Part shown: piece after piece, positions 1 to 13,900 of the stretch
Position numbering within the stretch: position 1 is the stretch's first letter
Layout of the letters: every line of letters begins with the position of its first letter
DNA from: Trichobilharzia regenti
Taxonomy: Eukaryota > Platyhelminthes > Trematoda > Strigeidida > Schistosomatidae
Direction of reading: 5' to 3'
Assembly (NCBI GenBank): GCA_944472135.2
Contig: CALYDD020000393.1
Location: forward strand, 310,001 to 374,000
DNA length: 64,000 nt
Notes under the pieces: model-generated
What the model was told of the DNA's origin: nothing
Seen by the model: only the letters and a program-made list of their open reading frames with translations
Database searches by the model: none
Position numbers and translations under genes: made by a program

Positions 1-1500
1 CCCTGAACCATATGTCAGCACTGGCTCAACATTTGTGTTAGGATTTGTGTTCTTCTAATCTCAAGTGATACCGATACTTACACCGATTTGAGTGATGAAT
101 TTCTCTTTCGCCTCCCCGACTCGGTCCTATTTGGCCTCATCCATGCCATCCATCAACGAAATGATGCTCACTGAGTAAGATAATTGAAAGAAGAATGTCT
201 CTTTAGATTGATGTAGTTGATGCTGATTAGTTTTTGGCCAGGTGTCTTCACCACCACCTTATTTTCAACGACAATCACTTAAACGTCGTGTGGTGGCCCA
301 GGCACATGATTGATGTAGTCTTCGTTTGTTGACTTAATTTCATATTATCCGTATTTCTTAATCAAACGTGTCAACCTAAGCAGTTTTAGATTATTCAGAT
401 TCACTCGTTTTGAATGGTTGACGGAGAATGACAGTGAATCTTGATGACTGCTTTTCTTTGAGACAGCTGGTATTCAACACTGAAAACAGACTGACTAAAC
501 AAACAGCGTAGAGAGTAAAGCCGTGAGAGTTTTTCCTCACTGAAATGAAGCATCACTCAATGAAATGTGGACAGGTATTCGTCTACAGTGGAATTGCGTG
601 GTAGTATTTCATATTGGTTTGGGTGCGTGTGATCTCTATATCGAGTGTCTTCAAACTATGAAACTTTTCAGTACAGGTAGAGGAAACTCCTGAATGTGAC
701 TTTGTCAGTTTGTGCAGAAAACACTTTTGGAACATGAGTTTGTGTATGTGTGGCTATTATGAAGCTCACCTGTATTATATACTTCGGCTCTGATATAACA
801 GGAGATATTTCGAGTGGCACATACGTGTGAGTTTACATCAGCCTGTTATTGCACGAATTAGTTTCATATGACACATAAAGAATGCTAATATGTTGGTGTG
901 ACATAATCCCTTACAACAATTGTTTCGTGATTCCCTTATAGCATGATTTGGTGCAAACTACCTGGTTCATGTGAACTAGAATGTAGTTCCTCACAATGTC
1001 TATTCCCAATTGAAAGGCTGACAATAATTTCTTCATCTTCTTCAACACACTCGAGCGTCATAAAATTCACGAAGAATTTTAGTGAGCCCAAGTAATCACT
1101 CGGATTAACACATTAACCTCGGGTTGTATTTTTTACGCCGATTGCAGTACAATTTCAAAGTCATGTAATACATCGCAAAGCTCCGTGTATTTCTCTAGAA
1201 ATTTGAATATCTTTTCTGTTTACAGTGTCCATAAGATTTTTCCCACAACTATTACGTAAAGATACTCTTGTATTTCGTATACGACAAGACCGCTGAAATT
1301 AACTGAAGAACGAATTCGATATTCTTGAATTTATCTAATTGTAGGCCCAAGAAGGTGGTCATATTTTAACTGAGGTGCTACTGAACTCCAATAATATTCG
1401 AAACTTATTTTAAGGATTATCCTAAATTTACATAACCCTTTCAAGATTGCTTACAAACAGGTTCCGCCGTTATTGTGCTAACTCACTGACAGTGGCGCTG
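1..1500 (-). repeat. R repeat copy 1, distal part
   Basis: By eye this is the reverse complement of 26820-28290, at roughly 85-90% identity. Matches include the stretch around 90-180 (with 28130-28210), 480-560 (with 27770-27840) and 1030-1080 (with 27230-27290). No gene is recognised in it. Confidence 0.8.
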
Positions 1501-1679
1501 AGATAGGCAACACATCAGTGAAGGAAATCAACTGGATGACGTTGTCATTATTAGCCTCATCTAAGTGTTTGTACATTAAATACACCATCGTAGACTTCGT
1601 TGATTCCTTGTAGTAATAATATAAGTCTTCGCAAAAGATTGAATAGAAATATGTATGAAGGGAAATTATTTTCAATAGA

Positions 1680-3130
1680 AACGCAGTCATACCATTAATT
1701 GTTTAGCCATTCTAACACGTATCATTACAATCTAACAAAATACCTTTCATAAAAAATAACCACTCAAAACTGTTTATCTAACATGAGAATAAAACTGAGT
1801 CCAAAGATTATTGCGTAATTTATTCAACGGTTAGACTGATACTACACAAATTAGAAAACCATGTGCGTCTTGTCATCTTCCCCCCTTCTCCCTCTCTCTC
1901 TCTGTATCTTCGATGTTAATTTCAAAGTACACACATATTTCAGTAGAATAAAAACTAATGCAACTATTTGTTTTCGAAATGAGACACATTTTTTCAGGGT
2001 ACTTAAAATTTGTACATGAATAGTCACTTCAATAAATAATAAAGTAAGATAGATTAATAACTAATACCAAATGATTTTTCGTTATATTTTTAACAAAACT
2101 ATCGTTACAAAATAAGCAGTTTCGATTGATTTAGCTTAAATCGCAATGTGGCCCCGAATCCACAAAAACCAAGTGGATTCATCGGATTGATAGAGTAGAG
2201 AATTTGGGTATTTCAGTCTCAAATTCTAAATAAATACACTGAATACGCATTGACGTATTCATTATTTTCACCGTGGTTCTCTTTAACTTTACTCACAAGT
2301 TTCAGTGGGATTTCAAGTAAACCATCTCTCATTGCTATTCGGTGAGTTATGGAGATGAATGCCTTACATGATCTTTTTACCGAGAAGGATTCTAGGGAAT
2401 GGTGAGGGCTTACACTGATGATACTCGAAATTGAATAAATCGAACACTCGCGAAAGTGTTAACTGCTGTTTTCACCTTCACTGAAGTCATATTAAAACAT
2501 TTTGTATCAATGAGTTCGTTACAACCATCACGAGGTTCTTCAAGAGATGATACATTTTAGCTTGCTAGAAATAACGCTTCAATGTGGCTGTAACACCACA
2601 CGAATTTTTGAACTCGGAAGTCCGGTGACAAGTCATAGGAGAGGATAGTCCTTGACATAAATATCAACAGATCATGATCAGACACATGAAACCAGCATAT
2701 CGGCCTAAGGTGAAATATCCGTCGATAGCAGTTCAACCAAGTGTAGAGATCGACTAACCCCAAGAAAATGAATAATTCTGAGGAAATCTTGATAATCAGT
2801 GCGCACTCACTAACGCATAGCCATACACATTAGGGTGAGCTAGTGCAACATTTTAAAATGTATCATTTTCACGTGATTTATTCCATCCAGTTCATGCAAT
2901 GTGAATGACATGGTGTCAGTACCCGATATCTGAAAAGTCTTACTTCCAGGGTAATCCGAAGGCAGGGAAGGATGGAAAGCCTTTATCTTATAATGAGCAC
3001 TCAAATGTGATGACGTTATCTGTAAATAATAATGCATTACTGTGTATTTTATGAAATCAAATTACTTGATTATGAAGTCATAATCTACCACAGCGCAAAA
3101 ATTCGTCCCTTTTTTGAAGTCAACTCGTGC
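1680..3130 (-). repeat. R repeat copy 1, middle part
   Basis: Reverse complement of 25085-25560 and 36110-37480, and a direct match to 58330-59720. It includes a pyrimidine-rich CTCTCT run at about 1880-1905, whose GAGAGA counterpart is at 25346. No coding evidence. Confidence 0.75.
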
Positions 3131-3950
3131 ATCTTACATAATCGTCTTTACTGTTCACCTTTATTCTTTCCTAGATTGCTTAAAAATGACTATGTCATAC
3201 TTGGTAGAATTCTGAAGATTGTCAGTCAGTAGGGCGAGTGGTTGTATCCCATTGGTCCATATCGTTGACACCATCATGGATAGTCACTTGGTTTCATGTA
3301 ACGAATTTGCTAAGGGGATTTCGTCACCTTGTGAGCAACCACTTTACCTAGAGCTTTCATATTGTGTCTACTTAGGTAAAACACAAAAACTTTTCAGAAA
3401 ACTTTATACACGTACGTCTTTGTATAAAAATTCCACTATACGATATTTGGCACGTGTTTTATGTGATGAAATAGTGTTAAGCGTGAACTAACTAACCTTC
3501 TATGCACTATTAAATAAACCTTTTCCTCCCCCTTACAACATCAACCTTTATTGTTGTTGTACTTCTTATATTTTCAAACCTCCCAATTTTTTGTTTTTAT
3601 TTGTTTAATTTCTCACAAGTTTGAACATCATTTAATCTGTGCTATAACTGTTACTTTTTGTCTTTCCCCTCAAGAGAACATTAGATTCAATAATCTTTGA
3701 CATACTAAAATTTCCAAACTAAACTGACAATATTGTTTGCAACAAACTCACTGCTTTATTATTATGTCTATTATTCATTTTTACTTCGAATATTTTTAAC
3801 TTTATACCTTAGTTATGGACAGATTCCTCTGATTAATGTTGTTTTAATTTTATTTATATTCTGAGTAAATTGGATGCAGTATTGTGACTAATGCTGCGAA
3901 TTCCATTCTTATTATAAGTGCTGTTTTTGGAATAAAGTAGATGAATATTA
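3131..3950. other. Unassigned AT-rich stretch
   Basis: T-rich sequence with only short unsupported open frames. I see no exon, RNA gene or clear repeat. Confidence 0.5.
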
Positions 3951-5165
3951 TTTCGAAAACCTTAACACTGGCCTCTCTGACAGGACAAAACCGTTGGAAA
4001 AGTGTTCTGGAGTAGGAGATATCAGAGAAAAGAATGCCTCCAACTTCAGATAGCATTTTGGAGTATACTGTTCTTCATTTGAAATCTGGGGCATAAACAT
4101 ACTCTTCGCTAGAAGTACTTGTAACTGTTTATGTACCGAAATTTGGGCCGCCACACGCTTCACTTTCAGACTTGGATTGATCCCATAGTTTTAATGTGAA
4201 TCGGAAATGGAAGACACACATGTGTGAAGCATCCATGATGAGTTCCAAGTGAACAGGAGTATGAAGTGCAGCACAGGGAGAAGTTTTAGTGGTTGACTAA
4301 ACATTGAGATCAGATGTTCGACCTCAAATATAAGAAGAAGTGTATGGAGTAAATTACAGAAAGCAAGATTCTGTACAACATGTTCATGACAAGATATCTT
4401 ATGCTACGTAGGAAGCACTCTTTGCAGTGAAAGTTGAAGGGAAGATAATGAGAAGTCATGGACAGGTGAATGAGTTGGTGAAGTTCTTCCGACAGAAACA
4501 CGATCTTCAACTATATGAATACTGAGATCTAATATTTCTCGACACCAACGAGTGATCTACCGATTCAAAGTAGACAACAATTGTGTGTCTTCATTCAATG
4601 TTGCAGACACCAAAGTGATACTGAACGGTTTCATTTATTCGTTTAATCTTTTGATTTGTCAGAGTTAAGATTTTTACTTATGCCTTCGTAGTCTGATGGA
4701 TCACAGAAGGCTGGAAGATAACAGTGAAAAATGTTAATTTATGTTATATTTACGTTCATCTGTAGACATAATTATTAATCAAATGTTAACCAGCCTGAAC
4801 TCCTCTCCGTTTGGGCAACCTAGTTACACTCTATCGGCTGATTAGTAAATCTTACATTCACCTGTTCACCATTCAATACCATTTAAGCTCATGTAAAGAT
4901 TTTCAGTAACCTGTCTTGAAGCAGCACCAACAGGTGGGCCCATTGTAAACTTGACTGATAGAATTCAGTCTGCACCAAACAGCAGACTATACATATGACA
5001 ATTCTGAGAAATCACTATTGTATGCTGCATATAATCAATAACATTGTCTGACGAGCAATCAAGCTACTGACTATTAATGAGTAGTGTATAAAATGCTTGT
5101 AAAAGCAGATCTCAAAGAAACTGAAATAAATAAATAATTTCTACCTTACATTCTGCGAACTCCGG
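3951..5165 (-). repeat. R repeat copy 1, proximal part
   Basis: Direct match to 60390-61280 and, after a gap, to 61970-62030 plus 62258-62430. It shares the stretch around 4300-4460 with 60680-60850. Part (about 3960-4160) also matches 24880-25000 inverted. Confidence 0.7.
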
Positions 5166-7740
5166 AGAAGTTTAGTATGAAGTCCAAAATAGCTTCTGAA
5201 GTTCCAAAATTTATGGAATTCCTAATACTCATGCTTATTTACTCTAATTACAACCAGCAGAATAGTGAATACATCAGAGAAGTATTATTAGCAATGAAAC
5301 ATCAGTGAAGTAACCGAAACTGGCCCCTATACGAAATGAAAAACTCAATTATGAACTCACATTTGTGGTAAACAACAAAACTCACAATATCCTGATTAAA
5401 ATATCCAGAGAAGCTTGAAGAAAGCTCGTTTTTGGAAGCAATAAAGTTCGGCCAATCGGTTGACCACAATGAGTTGACACAGAAACTGATAAAATTATCG
5501 AAGGAGTCTCTTCTACCTCTCGATGCAACAGAGTGCCTAATCAACCCTTCAATGGGAGAACTAAACACTCCTGAGATAGAAATGCTCACAAAAGGATCAA
5601 CTGTCACACTGTTTGTCAATGAACTGCAGTGTGAGAATGTCACTCCCAGCATAAATCCAGCACTGAACTCAACCAATCAGACGATAACAACAAATCACCA
5701 TGTGCTTTCGAATTAAAACAAGCAGATGAAGAGAAATTAAACTTAAAGAAATCAGAAGAACTTGATCTGATCAATTTCAGAAATCACGTATCACGAAGAC
5801 AGTTGGCGGGGTGGGCAGGTATGCAGAAGTCTGACTATTTTATAACGTTCAAAGAATGTATTCAAATGCATTAGTATGTGAAAGTTGGCCAGCTTACAGG
5901 TGTGCTGATTAATGAGACTGAGGAATCCACAGTCGTCACCTGTTGGGAATAAATGGTTTAATTTCAGACCTAAAACTAATAGTGCCAGTAGAGTAAACAA
6001 AAGCGTTAAGATACATAAACCGGTTTATCCTATAGGGCCAGTAGTCGACGTTAGAAATGAATGAACCAAATGAGTTGTCTGAACACACAGATTCGATAAA
6101 ATGTCACAATAAAACTCATTGAAACTACATTCTGTTGAATTCACAAGAAACAAAAGGAAGTGAAATCACATTCAAATAAAAAATTATGAAAATTGGTTAG
6201 TTTTGATATATCTGATCCTTGCAGTAATGTAGCTACGATTATGACTATAGAAGCAGTTAAAATTGGATGAACTGCTTATCGTGAATCACACGTACAATGG
6301 AGTTACTCACTGAGTAAACTGCTCTTGGATTTCATTGTATCTTGTGTCTACTGCCTTCACATTCAAAAGAAAGATTAATAGACAGTGAAAGGGGATAGCA
6401 ATGACATTAACAATATCTCCAATCGTAAGAGGAATCTCCACGGATAGTTAGGAAACGTCTTCTACTGCAAAAGTGTACTAGAGAAATGGGGATGACACTT
6501 TCAGTATGCCATAAACAAAACAACATGTGATTTATCCACACTTACAAAGTCGGTGTTAATGGGAATAAAATTCTCATTTGAGTTAGAAAACTATCACAGA
6601 GATTTGGCCATGTCATGTCGTGAATTAAGGCGGACAGATGAATGACAGTTATGCACAAGACTTCGTATAAAGCCATCACATTGTAGTGAGCACGCAGATT
6701 ATGGGCAGTTCCATCTGTTAAATTCAAAGGAAGGCTTAGAGTAGTGCTCACCAACCGGTCAAAGGCACTAAGGGGAATATCGGAAAGTCGAAACGAAGAA
6801 GTAAATTAGACAGAAGAAGCATAATTTCTGAGTAGCCATCCCACAAAATTCACAAAGAATTTCAATAAGGCTAGCAATAAAAGGAAAGTTGAAGACTGAT
6901 CTACTAACCCCAAGATTAATAAGAAGGCATTTTGAAAATATCCTCAGTGCTTCCAATTAAGGAAAGGACTTAGGAAACACGACATAGGAGTCTGAACTAG
7001 ATGGATACTGAGGTTGACGACTGAATCCATCTGCCCCTAATCTATATGCGCCATGTGCAGTGCAAATGAATTAAAACCTACAAAAGAAGCACAGAAAAGT
7101 GTACGACCGTTGTGCCCTTGCACTGACTCCAACTGAAGGTTTCTAAAAATAGTTCATTTATTTGTGTTGCTCTCATTCAGAAACTGATTTTATGTAGGCG
7201 TAGAGAACACTTACTACTGTGTGACTGAACATTGATGTTTGATTATTTCTGTCATACACTGCGAAGTCACCCACGGTTGGATTTTACTAATGTGCTCTGA
7301 AAGTTCCGTTTTGCTGAAAACATGCGATTTCTCAAGTTTTCACATACGCTTATTGGTACCACGTTGTGAGTATGTAGTCGTTCGCAGCATTTGGTGCATT
7401 ATAGAACATGAGGACTAAATTGTATCACACTTTACAGAATAGAGTCAGATACCAGTACAAAACACAACCAATAAAATCATTAGTCAAGAAATAATGGAGC
7501 CAGATAACGAGGCCCTATCAATAAGACTGCTACGTGAATAATTGCGACCAAAACTTAATAATACGACATTGCCGTGTCGCCTGTTAAATAAAAATGCTCT
7601 TCTGCTAAATTCGTTAAAGATACATGTGAGGACGATTCGGAAACAAAGTTGAGGAATTTTTCGATGAATTTTGAAATATCCATGTATATCTACTGACTCC
7701 TCCAGCGTTTTAACTTTTTATTTTAGCGGTTACACATCTG
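5166..7740. other. Unassigned region
   Basis: Contains two overlapping open frames on opposite strands (5432-5716 plus, 5302-5676 minus), neither with a family signature. No other structure recognised. Confidence 0.4.
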
Positions 7741-8099
7741 GATATGGTCGAACGCTGTTGTGCGTAATTTCCTTCTGCTGTTAACTCACATATTCTCTGA
7801 GTCAGTAGTCCCGCCGTACTGGAGAGATGAGATTTGGATCCAAGGTGATCTGATGCCTATGCGCGAAGGTGTGCTCTTCCCTGTACCTCTGACACCTGCT
7901 AGATGGGGATGTGTGCGCCGGAACGTATTATTATCACCATTCCCTTGGGTTTCGAGTGGGACATAGCGATCGAACAACATTATATCCACTTTCTTCTATT
8001 TCCTGTCATCCTATCCATTTCTGTCCGATATTCTCAATATTCTGTCATCTCCTCCTCACCACGTGATCTCCTCTATGTTACTACCCTCACACCGACCAC

Positions 8100-9015
8100 C
8101 TATTAGTCGCTTCCCACTGCGATTCCACTGGAATGATGGCCCGCTTTGCGTGCATTGTCATCCGACGGCCTCATCAACATATGGCGGATCCACCTCCATT
8201 TTCTCCTACATATGTGTTGAGCGAACGGCCCTCGGTTTGTTTGTTCCATTGCAGAGTTTCTTGTTGCTAATTCTTTCCGAGCGGCTGACAATTTGATCTT
8301 TAGTATAGTGCCAGAGAAGTCAGCTGTTGATAAATTCTGCAATCTGTTGGAAATCCTTTTCATGACACACTGGCCAAGTTTCTCACCCAAATAGAGGCAC
8401 TGACTGACTTCACATTTGTATTGAAAATCCGCATCTTGTTGTTTTGTTGACTGAGTGCATAAAATATCCAAACTGATTTCAGAGTGATGACGGTCTGTCT
8501 TGCCCTTCCTATCCAGACTGATTTCGACATCCACATCCGTGTTAACTTCCTGTAATTGAAACATTGTCGCCTACATAAGTGGAGGAAGTAATCTCTGTCA
8601 AATCTCTCCCGTTGATGGTGATTGGTGTTGGTCGTTTTTATTGTTGGCTGGTTAACTTCATCTCCCCCGTCTTCTGTGTGTCCATCTTGAGTCATGTGTT
8701 CGCTGCCTACCTCTTCTGACAGCTTGTTGCTTTCGCCGATAAGTCTTCAAGCTTGTGTGACATTTGACATATGTAATCTGCGAAACACAGAACCTGTCTT
8801 CTTATCGGTGTTCCAGCGTATTCCAGTGCCCTCACTCCCATGCACATTTTGACGCATAATACAGTCCAACAGAATAAAGAACATCATTGATGATAATAGG
8901 CAACCCTGTCTTACTCCTGTATTCACTTCACACGGCTCGCTGAGTTCTACGATTCGGACCACCTGACACGTGTCACTGTCATATAACGAGGAGTTGGATG
9001 AGGTTAATAAATACT
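8100..9015 (-). mobile_element. RTE-type non-LTR retrotransposon fragment, 3' half of RT ORF
   Basis: Minus-strand frames give, in order, VNTGVRQGCLLSS (reverse transcriptase QG-LS motif, about 8915), a KMRIFNTNVKSVSA segment, and RRKWRWIRHMLMRPSDDNARK near 8170. These match the C-terminal part of RTE (SR2-like) ORFs, including the WRWIGH tail. The reading frame shifts at least twice and RT motif D-D is not continuous, so the copy is dead. Confidence 0.75.
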
Positions 9016-9840
9016 TAGGCACTGCACGTTGTAGCATTGGTGACCTGGTGAAACATAGATTTATGAAAGCAGAAAGAAAATCACCGAAATTTCCAAAATA
9101 TTGGACGTTGGAAAGCGCCCACGCAATGGAAAACCAAGAAAAACACTACGACTTTAGATCTTACGTACAGAACACACATACGAACTGTATTAATTTACGG
9201 GCATCTGATATATCAGAATCTAAAGCGTTAATTTATGAAGAGCAGACGAGTATATACAGATCTGATTCTATATTGGAGAGGTTGGAAACATTGGTTACAT
9301 GCCTCACCTATTAGTTCTTTGCACTTCTATTCCTTACTACTGTTCAACTTTATAAGTAACATGAGGTTATATTTGTCACGTCGTGACCATAGTTGTTCAT
9401 TTCTACTGGAATGTATCTCACTTATTGTACTAACATTCTATTTCATCTGGCCTAATTAACTTCTTGTAGTTAAAAGTTATTCGCTTCACATTTCCCTCCC
9501 TATAAATCATTTCAAAATTAACTTGTTTAATGGATGTATCATAAATTGAAACAGAATTATTCTCCGGACAACCTTTGGAACACAATGAATTGCTAATAGC
9601 CATATTAGGTGATTCTCGTTGATTGATGTAGTCACTAGACGAAAACCGGCGAAGATGCATAAATTCACCTCTGTAAATTCGCTAGTTTGTCATGTCACTC
9701 AGCCATCTACTCTGCAGCACTATGCAGAAGGGTTCTGCTAGCGTGACGATCAATAAAACTCAGCGAGATACAGACGACTACCAGTGACATAAAACCTATT
9801 GGAAAATTCGACTGATGGCAACGTATTACACCACGTTGAC
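9016..9840. other. Unassigned region
   Basis: An open frame of 114 aa overlaps the RTE fragment edge (8970-9314, plus) but has no recognisable motif. Nothing else supported. Confidence 0.35.
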
Positions 9841-9970
9841 AGGGAACGACACATTCCATGAAGCACAACATAATTTCAGGAAAGACGGATCCTGTTCATC
9901 AGATCTCCTATTAGCATGGGACGATTGAATATATGATGCCAACCGTTTCGCCGGTGTCATTCTGTGATGT
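9841..9970 (+). mobile_element. Short RT fragment, CR1/Jockey-like
   Basis: The plus strand reads EAQHNFRKDGSCSSDLLLAW, which resembles the QHGFR-xGxSCxTNLL motif of CR1/Jockey-type reverse transcriptases. It is only about 35 residues, with a stop inside, and no flanking element is visible. Confidence 0.45.
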
Positions 9971-10560
9971 AGTTGTATATTTTATTCTTGGTTTCATAAT
10001 TTATTATTATTATATTATCTAAGTGCTGTGTGACAATAGTTATTGTTCCCCTCTTACTATCTAGTAGACACATTCTACCTATACACTCATTATTGCCTGG
10101 ATTTTTAATAACAATACGTTTACACAATATGCACAACTCCCAGCTTGGTTTATTGCGTAATATTTACTCTTCATCCAGGAGTTTCAAGTAAAACAGCCAT
10201 CTCCAGTACATCATGCGACGTGACGCATTGATGATAAATCTGAAGAATAAAATAATCCACTAGGGTATCTTTCTTTTTTCCCACAGAAATCCTCAAAGAG
10301 GTGCTACAAACGAATTAAAAATGTGCACGAGTACAAAATTTGGAGTCCAACAGATATAACTGAATGATTATAACGGCAAGAACTAAAGAAAATAAGATGC
10401 GCTGTGTCACATGGAAATTCAGGTAGCCTGGAGATTCAAGCAGACCGCCAATTATAAAAGCACCTGAATGAATCTATCCTTGTTATTATTAGTATTATGA
10501 CCACCTCGATTGTTTTCTAATAATTCACATCCCTGGACTGTTATCCGACATTTCATGAAG
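9971..10560. other. Unassigned region
   Basis: AT-rich; no exon or repeat boundary that I can support. Confidence 0.35.
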
Positions 10561-10689
10561 CAAATTAAATCAAATTCCTGTGACCAATATTTCATTTTGT
10601 AAATGCAAAACCTGTGAAGAATTCGCCGAAATTACGTATTTGCTCTTTTTTGTTATTGGCAACGCGTAGTTATTCCTTGAAGTTACACA

Positions 10690-11240
10690 ACTGCGTGTAT
10701 ATAGGCTTATCAGAAGACGGAGATCATCCGAGGAATGTGACGTATTTGCACAATACATTTTGAACATCTACTTGTCAAGTCTATTTATGTGAAAAATGAA
10801 GGCCAAGTAAAGCACACAAATTGACAAAAAGGATTTGATAATAATAAGAATAATAATGAGCACTACGTTCGCCTATCCAATCATATACGGATTACCAAGG
10901 TACGTTTAGAGGGATAACAAATTGTTTTTATACATTGTGAGGGGAGAACTTACGTTTACGAATACTTACTATCCGCCCAGCGTATTTCAGTAAGCACCAC
11001 TGACTGTTTTTAAAGATGATCTTGATAGCTATTTTGACACCAATCCTAAGGGTCATATTGACTAAACGTTTAGCTTTAAACGACGTTGGCAGTCTGCCCC
11101 CTGCGTCTATCCATTTTCGAAAGTTCACCTCTTTTTCTGACCAATTCGGAGTATTCTCTCCTACCCTCACATGCAAAGTACAATTACTACTCCCTATGGA
11201 TATGTATTCACCCACACACGTAAATTGGTGTGTGGAGTGG
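10690..11240 (-). mobile_element. Penelope-like element remnant
   Basis: The minus-strand frame at 10928-11215 contains a KWIDAGGRLPTSFKAKRLV stretch, then FKNSQWCLLKYAG. This is the C-terminal tail of PLE endonuclease ORFs (spacing SxIAxHLxxxxH ... RxLKFAEAxxIRxxKP). The 5' flank (10690-10980) repeats 12095-12360 in direct orientation, so the coding tail is inverted relative to the copy at 12370-12600. Confidence 0.55.
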
Positions 11241-11260
11241 GATGTGACATATCCACTGGT

Positions 11261-12040
11261 GCACTTTTGAGGTTTTCAATGAGGCATATGTTTAACTTTT
11301 TTAACAATTTAAAACAATTAAAAGTCAATCTGAACGAAGACGCTGTTCCTGCCGTGGTCAACCTTGGATTGAAGATTTTTCTTCTCACCAAGAGTTCTCC
11401 TTCCCCTTAACCCTCTTGGTTTTTTTGTTTGTTTTTTTCGTTTTTTTTCTTTTTTACTTTGCTTATTATTACAAATGTCATTATTACAGTTGTTATTATT
11501 CGTCATAATTGATGCCCTTTATGTAAACATTCCCTCAATACTATCGAATTTTCATTTATACGGACTTATTATTAGTGATATCTCTTTTCTCAATATATGC
11601 CTCCACCTGTTTCATTTAATATATTCGTTATCTCACAATGAACCTCTCATTCCAGTCTTACTATATCCTGCTTAACTCAGACCACTTTGTACTAGCCACT
11701 CACCTGACACCTTTTATAACCTTGAAGTGATTTGTCAATTTTCCTACCCCACACTCTACAAATCTATTATGATTAATCTCCACCATTGTCTCCTATTTTA
11801 CAATATTTTCTAATCGATTTCAGCCTAGCACGTTTGTCACACAAATACGACTATTTATTTTAACACCCCATAACTGTTAATCTGTTATTCTACGTTAAAA
11901 ATGTATCCGCCGTATAACTGGCTATCGTTATTGTAACGACCACAAATATTATATTTTATAATTGTAAGAGCCTGAACAGAAATTATTGAAAAGAATATTC
12001 TTCGTTCAGATTGACTTTTAATTCATAAAGTGGGAATATT
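11261..12040. other. T-rich spacer
   Basis: Includes a poly-T tract with TTTG/TTTC interruptions at about 11418-11460. No gene or RNA seen. Confidence 0.4.
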
Positions 12041-12049
12041 TCACACTAT

Positions 12050-12650
12050 CAAATCTTAAAACAATTAGTCCCTTTTATATATTTGGATAGCGTTATAAGA
12101 AGCCGGAGATTATCTGAAAAATGTGATGTATTTTTTTGCTACACATCTCGAACTCTCTGATCACAAATTTACTTGTCAAGTCGATATATATATGAAAATG
12201 CTAAATTAAACAAAGTGATAAAAAAAGGATGTAAGAATGATTAACACAACGTTTGGTAATCCAATCAAATAAGGAATACCAATGTAGGTTAAGAGTGATA
12301 ACAAACTGTTTTCGAATACACAGGGGTTAGGGCTTAATTTTATGAATACCTATAGCCTCTCCCACCGTCACATGCAAAGCGCGAGAGCATATCCAAAAAT
12401 GGCTAGAAAGGCAAATGAACTGTGAAAAACCAATAGATGCAGGTGTCAGACTACCAACTTCGTCTATAGCTAAACACCTAGTCGAGATGAACCATAAGAC
12501 TGATGTTAACTAAGTCTTTAAGGTCATCTATAAAAACGGTCAAGGGCGCTTTTTGAAATACGCCGAGGCTATAGGTATTCGTAAAATTAAGCCCAACCCC
12601 CTGTGTATTCGAAAACAGCCTATTAATACTCTTAATCTACCTTGGCTCCT
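12050..12650 (+). mobile_element. Penelope-like element fragment with terminal inverted repeat
   Basis: The plus strand at 12370-12600 reads KPIDAGVRLPTSSIAKHLVE, then FKVIYKNGQGRFLKYAEAIG and IRKIKP, a good match to the end of PLE ORFs, with one stop. The flanks form an inverted repeat: 12290-12356 and 12575-12642 are near-perfect reverse complements containing TATAGCCTC/GAGGCTATA. Confidence 0.65.
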
Positions 12651-12960
12651 CAATGTGTGCTTCATCCTCCTCCGTTTTCCCCCACATATTTGTTGAGCGA
12701 TCGGTTCTTGGTTGGTTCGTTCCCATAGTTTCTTGTTACTTATTCTTTCTGGCCGGCTGTTTGATCTTCGGTATGAAGCTGGCGAAGGCAGCTGTTGATG
12801 AAAGTCTGCAGTGGCCTGTTGTAAATCCTTTTCGTTAGACGTAGTGCAAGTTCCTAACCCGTGTAGAAGGACAGAATTTACATGGCGTTAAAAATCAGAA
12901 TCTTGTTTATCATGTTCCTCATTTGTATTTCGTATCGCAGTGTTCACTGCTTGAAAGTGA
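12650..12960 (-). mobile_element. RTE fragment, 3' coding tail
   Basis: Strong match by eye to 8195-8430 in the same orientation (CACATATxTGTTGAGCGA, GTTTCTTGTTxCT, CAGCTGTTGATxAA). It corresponds to the tail of the RTE ORF on the minus strand. Confidence 0.6.
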
Positions 12961-13369
12961 TCCTAATCATTCTGGTGGTTTGTTAGTCCACATATTACTA
13001 TTTCATAGAATTGGCTATTTAAAAGACAGTTGTGAATTCTAACGCATAACCATGAAACTCAGGTTATTCAAAACACAAAGTCTGCCGAAGGCCAAGACCT
13101 AATCAGCAATGACACGATCAACCGGCAGGCTTCGAGCACTGAAAAGAATGGGATAAATTCGACCCGAAAACATACACAGACTTCAATTTTGTTGTTGGTT
13201 TCTGTTCATAATGTAGATCTTCACAGATGTGTTCTGCAGATGAAAACTAACAACTTGGCATAAGAGATAGCTCAGACAGCACCTCAAGTAAACAGATGGA
13301 TGACAGAGTTGACGAAGATACCTAACTAATAACAAGTGCTAGTGAACAGTAGGATAAATCTAAAGGAAG

Positions 13370-13900
13370 TCTTACCTTTCGCTTAACTTCGAAGGATGGT
13401 GGCACTAATTCGGACGTCAAAGCCAGGAACGTAGTGGAATAGACAAACAGGCGTTCTTTATCCTGAAGATTAAGATCCAGACTGTTGATGTTAATGTCAT
13501 GTCACGACCTTCATATGGCTTAGAGACTCTCACATCACGAAGAGAATTTCAAAACAGGCTGGAGCATTTCATCAAAAAACTGCCTTTATTCCATCCTCAG
13601 GTCAAGATTGTCAGAATGAATAAGGAACTCCTATAGGGAACCAAACAAGAAACTAGTGACTAACGACTATTCAGGAAGAAATGAACATGGGTTGAACACG
13701 CTGAACAGAAATTCAAATTTACATTCCATAGCATCAAGTGGAACATCGAATGGCATTTGTTAAGTCAGGTGTTCGAGAGTATCAGGGAGATAGTGTGAGG
13801 AGAAGCTTGGAGCATGCGTGCACATTTCTGGATGTAGTGAAAATAACAGCAGAGAACCGACTGCAAAGGAAACATGCTTCTGTGTTCCACTCGGGAAGCA
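13370..13900 (+). mobile_element. RTE fragment, 3' end of ORF
   Basis: Frames on the plus strand give GGTNSDVKARN, a NVMSRPSYGLETLT segment (in place of SVLLYGSETWR) and a degraded INRCLRRI region. This is the order found at the end of RTE ORFs. Several stops and frame changes. Confidence 0.55.

Noticed and set aside
5302..5716. Overlapping open frames of 124 aa (minus) and 94 aa (plus)
   Set aside because: They overlap on opposite strands, neither has a recognisable motif, splice context or repeat partner; one is at best a relic.
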